IMG/VR virus record: IMGVR_UViG_3300050121_000115
Coordinates: 1-26,837 of that record
Source: a virus
DNA length: 26,837 nt
Reading direction: 5' to 3' (one strand)
The notes under the pieces are model-generated. The model was not told where the DNA came from. It saw only the letters and a list, made by a program, of their open reading frames with translations, and made no database searches. The translations under genes and the position numbers were made by a program. This document shows, in pieces, positions 20,784-26,837 of the stretch (its first letter is position 1; the number at the start of each line of letters is the position of its first letter).

Positions 20784-23660
20784 ATGACAACCCCGGTCAC
20801 TTACACCCCTACGCTGACGACAGCCGGACAGGCGGCGGCGTTCAACGCTAGCAGTACCGGCCTACAGGTTGCCATCACCAATATTTCGTTCGGTGGTGGC
20901 ACTTATAACCCGACCGGTGCAGAGACTGCGCTGACTAACCAGTATGCAATCGTGCCTATTGCGGGCGGTGGCCCGGTGTCAGCCTCGCAGATCAGAATCA
21001 GCTCAGTCTGGTCTGATAACACCCTGACAGTACCAATTACGGAGATCGGCCTTTGGGCTGGCTCCGTGCTGTTCGCTGTCTGGAGTACATCCGCTGGCAC
21101 GCCACTCGCCTATAAGACTCCTGGCACCGATTTCGTGTTGTTCAGTGACATCACGTTTGGCCAGATCCCGGCGAACAGCATCACCGTGACCGTGAACCCC
21201 GACTCAAGCGCCGCATTGGCCGCTCTGTCGGCTCACGAGATTGCTGCCAATGCTCATCCGCAATATCAGCTTATCTCGACCGTGGCGCAGTCTGTGGCGC
21301 CTCTGTCATGGTGCGGAACGGCTGGGGGGACAGCGAATGCCGTCCTTCTGACTTTGCCAAGCGCGTCCGTTCTGACCTCCTATGTCGCTGGGCAGGCATT
21401 CCGGTTTCAAGCTGGTGCGTCGAACACTGGGCCGGTGACGGTGAACGTTGCTGGCCTTGGCGTAAAGTCGATTACTAAGTCCGGCACGTCGCCATTGTCA
21501 TCTAACGATATCGTCGCGGGCGGTATTTATGAGTTGGTGTATGACGGCACCGAGTTCCAGATCACGGGTGGCGTTGGTGGCGGCCAAACCTTCACCCCTT
21601 ACGCGTTCACCGCAACTGCTGGTCAAACCGTTTTCACGTTCAACTACACGCCTGGCGCACTAATCACCACGAAGGACGGGAGAACACTTTCTGCTGCTGA
21701 TATCGCATCGGCTAACTCGGGTACATCTGTCACTCTCGCAGCGGCATGCGCGGCTGGGGATCAGATCGAGTTCTTTGCGTTCGGCACCTTCACCGTAGCC
21801 AACACGTACTCGAAAAGCGACACCGACGCCCTGCTCAATCGGTACATCGCTGACACCGGGACCGTGAATGCCTATGTTGGCACTTATAGCCCAGTGATTA
21901 CCGCGCTCGCCGATGGGATGGTCCTGCGCTTCAAGGCTTCCAACGCAAACACAGGCGCTTCCACGTTCACGCCGAATGGCTTGGCTTCGGCCCCGATTCT
22001 GACGAGCGCAAACACCGTTCTGGTAGGTACAGAGATCAAAGTCAGCAGCTATTGCTCCGTCACATATTCGGCAGCTCTTTCGAGCTGGATCTTGACGAGC
22101 GCCACTGCTGTACCTGGCTTCCCTGGAATCCCTTATTCGACCCTTGCTGGCGCCTATCCGCTTGGCGCAACAATACCGGCGTCGAACTACTCAGGCTTCT
22201 GGGTGAACACGGTCGCGGCGAACACAGCTAGCCCGGAAGTCACGAACGGTTCCTTGACCGGCTGGTTCCCATCCAACAATTTCGGACTTACTGCCGTAAC
22301 CGGCTTGGCTGCCACTAACGTAACGCTTACGTCACTCCAGGCAGCTAAGGACAGCATCAGTCTGGCGGGCACTCTCACGGCAGCCATCAATGTCGTCTTG
22401 ACCCTCTGGACGGGTAAGCGCTGGACTATCAAGAACAACTGCACTGGCGCCTTCGCGCTGACAGTGATCGGCCCGACCGGCACAGGTGTCGTTGTCCCGG
22501 CTGGTGCGACCGTTACGGTCTACTGTGACGGAACGAACATTGTCGGCGGCGTTGGGATTTCACCAGCCTCGCAGGCCCAGGCGGTATCGGGTACGGATGG
22601 TGTTTCGCCTGCCACGTCGCTCAGCGTCGCGCAGGCGGCCCAAGCTGCCGCTGCAACCTATGCAGTCGATACCGGTGCCAGTAACGCTTATGTGGCTACC
22701 CTCAGTCCGGCACCTACAGCGTTAGTGGACGGCATGGTAATCCGCGTGCAGATTTCCAATGGAAACACCGGGTCATCTACGCTCAACTTGAACGGGCTGG
22801 GTGCTAAAGCTATTCAGGGCTTTGCGGGTCTCGCATTGCAGACTGGCGAGTTGGTGTCAGGCGGTCGAGCATCCTTCATGTGGGCCACCGGTCAAAACTC
22901 CTGGATACTCTTGGGCTCCCAAGCGTCATCTCTGCAAGTCTCCGACGCCAGTCAGAGTCACCACGCAATGACGCTCGGGCAGCTTCCCGCAGCACTGATC
23001 AGCAACGGTGTGATTAAGAGCATTAAACGTCAGATATTCACTGTTTCCGGTACTTATACCCCATCGACGGGGATGGTTTTCTGTGACGTTGAGGTTCTTG
23101 GTGGCGGCGGTGGTGGTGGTGGTGCAGCTGGCGCTGCTTCGAACAGCGCTGCTGGTGGTGGTGGCGGTGCTGGTGCTTATGCCAAAAAGCTTTTCACTGC
23201 TGCAACAATTGGCGCCTCACAAACTGTGACCATAGGTGCTGCTGGTACGGGGGGGGCCGCTGGGGCTAATGCTGGTGTCGCTGGCGGCACTACAACCTTC
23301 GGAGCAATTATTACCTGTACTGGCGGACAGGGCGGCACAGGAGCCTCTGCCTCAACCCCGATCAATATTTCTGGAGGCGGCAATACCGGGGGTGTTGCCG
23401 CTGGTGGAGATATCAACATTCAAGGTTTTTCAGGGTTTGCAGGTCTATCAATGGGCGGCTCAAGTGGAGGTCTAAGCGGTCAAGGTGCCGGTTCAATCTA
23501 CGGTCCTGGCGGCTATCAAGCTGGGCCAAATGGAGTCGGTGGTAACGCATCCAATAAGGGCGCTGGCGGAGCTGGTGCCGCAACAAATAGCGCGACCGCA
23601 AATGCTGGAGGGGCTGGCGCTCCAGGATACATCGTGATCATTGAATACTGTACCCAATAA
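20784..23660 (+). CDS. Long tail fibre with repeat modules and glycine-rich tip
   Basis: TTGAGG (20771-20776) lies 7 bases before ATG 20784. The 958-residue product has an N-terminal attachment domain (about 1-150, with EIGLWAGSVLFAVWS) typical of tail fibres of T4 gp37/collar type, then three related beta modules (about 183-266, 355-443, 628-712), each with a VAGQAFRFQAGASNTG- or DGMVLRFKASNANTG-like strand and a GLGxKxI strand. From about 755 to the end it is extremely glycine-rich (YTPSTGMVFCDVEVLGGGG ... YIVIIEYCTQ), the pattern of the Gly-rich adhesin tip domain, in which polyglycine helices stack and loops bind the receptor. The DUF4376-type protein that follows is the likely folding partner. 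Confidence 0.85.
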   Translation: MTTPVTYTPTLTTAGQAAAFNASSTGLQVAITNISFGGGTYNPTGAETALTNQYAIVPIAGGGPVSASQIRISSVWSDNTLTVPITEIGLWAGSVLFAVWSTSAGTPLAYKTPGTDFVLFSDITFGQIPANSITVTVNPDSSAALAALSAHEIAANAHPQYQLISTVAQSVAPLSWCGTAGGTANAVLLTLPSASVLTSYVAGQAFRFQAGASNTGPVTVNVAGLGVKSITKSGTSPLSSNDIVAGGIYELVYDGTEFQITGGVGGGQTFTPYAFTATAGQTVFTFNYTPGALITTKDGRTLSAADIASANSGTSVTLAAACAAGDQIEFFAFGTFTVANTYSKSDTDALLNRYIADTGTVNAYVGTYSPVITALADGMVLRFKASNANTGASTFTPNGLASAPILTSANTVLVGTEIKVSSYCSVTYSAALSSWILTSATAVPGFPGIPYSTLAGAYPLGATIPASNYSGFWVNTVAANTASPEVTNGSLTGWFPSNNFGLTAVTGLAATNVTLTSLQAAKDSISLAGTLTAAINVVLTLWTGKRWTIKNNCTGAFALTVIGPTGTGVVVPAGATVTVYCDGTNIVGGVGISPASQAQAVSGTDGVSPATSLSVAQAAQAAAATYAVDTGASNAYVATLSPAPTALVDGMVIRVQISNGNTGSSTLNLNGLGAKAIQGFAGLALQTGELVSGGRASFMWATGQNSWILLGSQASSLQVSDASQSHHAMTLGQLPAALISNGVIKSIKRQIFTVSGTYTPSTGMVFCDVEVLGGGGGGGGAAGAASNSAAGGGGGAGAYAKKLFTAATIGASQTVTIGAAGTGGAAGANAGVAGGTTTFGAIITCTGGQGGTGASASTPINISGGGNTGGVAAGGDINIQGFSGFAGLSMGGSSGGLSGQGAGSIYGPGGYQAGPNGVGGNASNKGAGGAGAATNSATANAGGAGAPGYIVIIEYCTQ
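23249..23256 (+). repeat. G8 homopolymer in the fibre tip
   Basis: Eight consecutive G residues within Thr-Gly-Gly-Ala codons (ACG GGG GGG GCC). Such runs are prone to slippage, and a one-base change would alter or cut the receptor-binding tip. Confidence 0.8.
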
Positions 23661-23669
23661 GGAGGCGCC

Positions 23670-24242
23670 ATGCGCTACGCCCTGATTAATATTAAAAGTG
23701 GAATCGTAGAGAACGTCATCGAATTGGAAGATCTCACGGAATGGCCCACGCCTGACGGCTATCAAATTGCAGAGAGTGATACCGCTGGTCCGGGGTGGAG
23801 TTTTAAGTCTGGTGTATTCACCGAGCCAGCATCCTCTGTACAAGATCTGACACTTGTTGACGCCATTGCAAGCAAGCTCGCGGAAATTGATGCAGCTTGC
23901 GCTGCATTGATAACTTCTGGCTTTACGAGTTCTGCGCTCGATGCGAATGTAATTTACACATATCCCTCGAAAATCACGGATCAGGCGAACCTGACTTCAT
24001 CCGTACTCGCATCGCTCATTCCAGGCATCGCGGCAGATTGGTCCACACCATTCTGGTGTGCTGATCCATCAGGAGTATGGAGTTACCGGATGCACACCGC
24101 TGCGCAGATTCAAAAGGTCGGTGTGGATGCTAAGTCGGTAATTTCTTCATGCATTCAACGCAAGATAACTATCGAAGCACAAATATCGTCGTTAACTGAC
24201 GCTGCTTCCGTTCAAGCCATAAGCTGGAGTTCTCCAATTTGA
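23670..24242 (+). CDS. Tail fibre assembly protein, DUF4376-type
   Basis: A near-perfect ribosome site (AAGGAGG, about 23659-23665) precedes ATG 23670. The 190-residue product has a short N-terminal strand-rich part (MRYALINIKSGIVENVIEL, with WPTPDGYQI), a feature of fibre assembly proteins, and a C-terminal DUF4376-like part (about 67-188): KLAEIDAACAALITSGFTSS, DANVIYTYPSKITDQANL and a closing helix. Such proteins help fold or cap fibres. It lies directly after the long fibre gene, the standard place for its chaperone, and overlaps the next gene by four bases. Confidence 0.8.
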   Translation: MRYALINIKSGIVENVIELEDLTEWPTPDGYQIAESDTAGPGWSFKSGVFTEPASSVQDLTLVDAIASKLAEIDAACAALITSGFTSSALDANVIYTYPSKITDQANLTSSVLASLIPGIAADWSTPFWCADPSGVWSYRMHTAAQIQKVGVDAKSVISSCIQRKITIEAQISSLTDAASVQAISWSSPI

Positions 24243-25234
24243 GCGCTATTACACAAACAATCAATTCAGCTATCGGCGGCGTAACCTATGTGCCTTTCGG
24301 CAACTATATTATCGACGAAGCAGTAAATGTTCAGTCGTCCGTGATAGTCGAAGCCGGGACAACGTTTACCACTAGCGGATTCCCGATCAACATGAAGTCC
24401 GGCTCCGGCTGGAATTCGACGATTGGAGGAAAGCATCAGATCAATAAATCTGGCGCCAGTTCGCTATTCAAATTCCAGGGTAGTGGAATTTCCGTATCTG
24501 GCATAACTACAGATGAAACTGCTAGCACCGGCGGCTATAGCTTCATGCTTGACACGACTGTCAGCCTTGAAGAGATAGCGATAAAAAATGTAAAGACTAT
24601 GGGGTCGCTCGGACTTATCGCTGATAATTCTGCGGCAGGAATTATCGTAAATTTGCGTCTTGAGGACGTGAAGGCTCGATTGCATCGTGGTCGTGGATCT
24701 TATCTTACAAAAGCATTAGCCTATATATCACTTAGCCGCTGTACAGTGGATTATGTGAATACTGCCAGCCTTGTATCTGCTAACGTTCCCGCCTGGGTTT
24801 TCTTCAATAATCAAGGGCTATTGCTTGATTATGTTGATGTCACCGGAAATGCAGGTAACGCAGGAATGGATATCCAGTACGGGTTCTATTTTGAAAACTG
24901 CCAAGCTATTTCTGTAACCCAGATGATGGCAGATACGGTTGGCAGTCATGGCGCCTACTTCCGCAATTGTTCTAATGTTGATATATCGATATTCAAAGCT
25001 AGTCTTGTTGGTGGATATGCTTTGGCTTTCGGTGCTAACTGCTCAAATATCAGAGCTGAGCTTGCCTATCTCAGTGGCCGTAATACTTTGGCAGTAGATC
25101 CCAAGCTTCCTCCAATGTGGACTGATGGGACTAATACCAATGTAAGAATAAGTGATCTTGCACTCGCTTATTATGCGTCCAAATATGCTGCTACAAGCTT
25201 TGCGGAAGTTTCCGTAGGGCGAATTTCTCAGTAA
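24239..25234 (+). CDS. Putative beta-helix tailspike-type protein
   Basis: The start is TTG 24239, overlapping the upstream stop as TTGA, with GGAG (24226-24229) 9 bases ahead. The 331-residue product reads as a right-handed beta-helix: an opening VTYVPFGNYIIDEAVNVQSS, then short repeated strands with Asn, Gly and Ile at regular intervals (VSGITTDETA, EEIAIKNVKTMGS, YISLSRCTVDYVN, YFENCQAISVTQMMADTVG, YFRNCSNVDISIFKASLVGG). This is the fold of phage tailspikes and pectate-lyase-like depolymerases. No catalytic pair can be assigned by eye. GC content drops to about 38-50% in blocks counted here, lower than the 60% seen elsewhere, suggesting acquisition. Confidence 0.65.
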   Translation: MSAITQTINSAIGGVTYVPFGNYIIDEAVNVQSSVIVEAGTTFTTSGFPINMKSGSGWNSTIGGKHQINKSGASSLFKFQGSGISVSGITTDETASTGGYSFMLDTTVSLEEIAIKNVKTMGSLGLIADNSAAGIIVNLRLEDVKARLHRGRGSYLTKALAYISLSRCTVDYVNTASLVSANVPAWVFFNNQGLLLDYVDVTGNAGNAGMDIQYGFYFENCQAISVTQMMADTVGSHGAYFRNCSNVDISIFKASLVGGYALAFGANCSNIRAELAYLSGRNTLAVDPKLPPMWTDGTNTNVRISDLALAYYASKYAATSFAEVSVGRISQ

Positions 25235-25253
25235 CCTTACAGAGGATTCCTAT

Positions 25254-26291
25254 GTGACTCGCTCGGCGGATTTAGCAGCTATTGAACAAGGGTTGCTTAG
25301 CTCTTGGTCATTTCGAAACAAACTTATTAACGGAAACTTTGGGCATTGGCAGCGCGGCATATCGATTGCATCAATGGCCGGGAACGCCTTTCTTGCTGAT
25401 CGATACATGTGCGGAAGTGTCGGAAGCACCTTCACCGCCTCCCAGCAGACCTTCACGCCAGGTCAGACGCTTGTACCCTACGAGCCAAAATATTGGCTTC
25501 GACAGACCGTCACGACAGTCGCAGGGACCGGCAACTTCGCCAACCTGCAACAACGTATAGAATCTGTCCGCACTGCTGCGGGACAGACCGTAACACTGAG
25601 CTTTTACGCGAAGGCCGATGCTGCTAAAAATATCGGTATTGAGCTTGCCCAATATTTCGGGACAAGTGGATCTGCGCTAATCACCGGTATAGGTGCGCAG
25701 AGCATTGCACTTACTGCTGCCTGGCAGAAATTCGTCATCACGATAGCGGTTCCGAGCATTGCTGGCATGACCGTCGATGACACTAACAATAACCATTATT
25801 TGTCGGTCCTTTTCTGGCTTGATGCTGGATCGACGATGGCATCTCGTTCTAGCTCAATCGGTCAGCAGTCGATCACGTTTGATATTGCTCAGGTGCAGCT
25901 TGAAATAAGCCCGGTGGCAACGCCGTTTGAGCATCGTCCTGCACAGGTCGAGCTGTCGTTGTGCATGCGCTATTACGAGCGCTTGGTATGCAGTGGTACA
26001 TATCCAGGTTATGGGATGGGTGGTGTCAACTCAGCTACCGGAGCATATATCATGGTTCCGTTCCAGTCGCCTAAGCGAGCGACACCGACCACATATTTAT
26101 CGGCGGCCTCAACTTTTACATTTTGGTCAGCGACCACGGCGAACATCTCTCCTTCAGCCCTTGCGGTGACTGGCGTTGGCAGTTCCGCCCTCGGCATAAC
26201 GGCAACGATTGCAAGTGGTGTAGCGGGCCAAGCAGCGATCCTGGAGGGGTCGGGCACTGCTTCGTACATCGGAATCGATGCGGAGCTGTAA
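25254..26291 (+). CDS. Carbohydrate-binding-type tail protein
   Basis: GTG 25254 has AGAGGA (25241-25246) 7 bases ahead. The 345-residue product has the widespread phage CBM-like pattern: RNKLINGNFGHWQRG (21-35), the ADRY element, GQTLVPYEPKYWLRQTV (70-86), LQQRIESVRT with AGQTVTLSFYAKA (98-121), a VPSIAGMTVDD element and the closing strand FDIAQVQLEISPVATPFEHRP, followed by a distal beta-rich part. In other phages these proteins are virion-attached and bind surface glycans. Its position after the beta-helix protein fits a second receptor-binding or branching subunit. Confidence 0.8.
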   Translation: MTRSADLAAIEQGLLSSWSFRNKLINGNFGHWQRGISIASMAGNAFLADRYMCGSVGSTFTASQQTFTPGQTLVPYEPKYWLRQTVTTVAGTGNFANLQQRIESVRTAAGQTVTLSFYAKADAAKNIGIELAQYFGTSGSALITGIGAQSIALTAAWQKFVITIAVPSIAGMTVDDTNNNHYLSVLFWLDAGSTMASRSSSIGQQSITFDIAQVQLEISPVATPFEHRPAQVELSLCMRYYERLVCSGTYPGYGMGGVNSATGAYIMVPFQSPKRATPTTYLSAASTFTFWSATTANISPSALAVTGVGSSALGITATIASGVAGQAAILEGSGTASYIGIDAEL

Positions 26292-26292
26292 C

Positions 26293-26322
26293 CGGAAAGC
26301 AGCCAAGGAAGGCGCCCCCTTC
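26293..26322 (+). other. CGGAAAGC octamer and hairpin before the last gene
   Basis: CGGAAAGC (26293-26300) begins one base after the stop of the CBM-type gene. GAAGG (26308-26312), loop CGCCC, CCTTC (26318-26322) forms a 5-bp hairpin just after it. No T-tract follows, so the terminator status is uncertain. Confidence 0.4.
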
Positions 26323-26363
26323 ACGCGGTAAGGTAGATGCTACAAAAATCGGAATAAGACCCC

Positions 26364-26837
26364 ATGAGTAGCGGCGATCTCAACCCCCTCAAAGAAGCAC
26401 TCGGAACGTACCTCGGTGCGTGGTATGCGGGCGTTTATGGCGACACGCCGAGCGTAATCGAATTCGCTGCGCGTGGATATGAGCGATCTGTGCTTTGGGC
26501 TCCAGGTCGCATGGTTGATTATGCCGAGGAAATGCTGAAGCTCTACCAGAAGAACAGCAACGGCGAGAAAGGTGCGAACTCCCTGCTACCGGTGGTGCTT
26601 ATCGCGCTGGCCAAGGAATACACGCCAACGCCTGGAGAAGCCGGTGGCAAGCAGGTCGAGCGCCAGATTGTCAGTATCGTAGAAGGTGGTTCAGCTTACG
26701 GATACCGGCAGGCTATGGCCGACAAGCGCGCACAAATCGTCATCTTCGGTGCCGAGGAAATGAGTGCGAATAGCCTGGCAGCTCAACTGGGGCTGTACCT
26801 GGGTGCAATCCCGAATCGTCGGTTCACAGCAAGTCAC
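26364..26837 (+). CDS. Unrecognised protein, truncated by window end
   Basis: ATG 26364 opens a frame of at least 158 codons that is still open at the last base. The visible part begins MSSGDLNPLKEALGTYLGAW and is largely helical, with a repeated-looking pair (GTYLGAWYAGVYGDTP near the start and LGLYLGAIPNRR near the end). Composition and position suggest a tail or neck protein, but no family is recognised. It follows a 72-base gap, so it may start a further transcription unit containing the missing head and tail genes. Confidence 0.7.
   Translation, partial: MSSGDLNPLKEALGTYLGAWYAGVYGDTPSVIEFAARGYERSVLWAPGRMVDYAEEMLKLYQKNSNGEKGANSLLPVVLIALAKEYTPTPGEAGGKQVERQIVSIVEGGSAYGYRQAMADKRAQIVIFGAEEMSANSLAAQLGLYLGAIPNRRFTASH

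Noticed and set aside
1-26837. tRNA genes, CRISPR arrays, IS elements, integrase or attachment site
   Set aside because: None seen: no cloverleaf-like sequence in the gaps, no regularly spaced repeats, no transposase or recombinase motifs.

Overview
This window is a 26.8 kb piece of a tailed, double-stranded DNA phage (or a very intact prophage). Every supportable gene is on the + strand, packed with 1-20 base gaps or 1-20 base overlaps. The virion genes point to a contractile-tail (myovirus-like) phage: large terminase, portal, a probable prohead protease, a tape-measure-like transglycosylase, a baseplate J/gp6-like protein and a possible gp53-like wedge protein. The GC content is high (about 57-60% in most blocks I counted). 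The fibre and small-protein style resembles phages of Pseudomonas or related Proteobacteria; this host assignment is inference only. I see no integrase, repressor, tRNA, IS element or CRISPR array.

Positions 1-6526 hold accessory or early-to-middle genes: a hypothetical protein, an ASCH-domain protein, a poorly coding stretch (749-1226) with a hairpin and a tiny ORF, two small proteins separated by a terminator-like hairpin, a ParB-like DNA-binding protein, a small basic protein with a hydrophobic N-terminus, a zinc-ribbon protein, a DUF1643 protein, three proteins of unknown function and a stand-alone LytTR DNA-binding protein. The LytTR gene is the last one before the late genes, which makes it a candidate regulator of the switch to late transcription.

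Positions 6527-13810 start the morphogenesis genes: terL, then a small insert of non-structural genes (8189-9394) that includes a protein with a clear signal peptide, then a gp53-like protein, a protein with a SWIM-like zinc motif, an unrecognised protein, the portal, and the probable prohead protease with a coiled-coil tail. No major capsid protein, sheath or tube gene is present; they are presumably beyond the right edge.

Positions 13813-18982 carry the tape-measure/transglycosylase protein, a small baseplate-associated protein, the baseplate J-like protein and a further tail protein, all tightly overlapped. Positions 18982-26291 are a host-recognition block with four different adhesin-like proteins (a two-module fibre, a repeat fibre with a glycine-rich tip, a probable beta-helix protein of lower GC content, and a carbohydrate-binding-type protein) plus a DUF4376-type fibre assembly protein. 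A structural-looking gene starts at 26364 and runs off the right edge.

An octamer, CGGAAAGC, recurs at the very start of four of the larger gaps (6529, 11317, 20708, 26293), often followed by a small hairpin, and may mark transcription unit boundaries.
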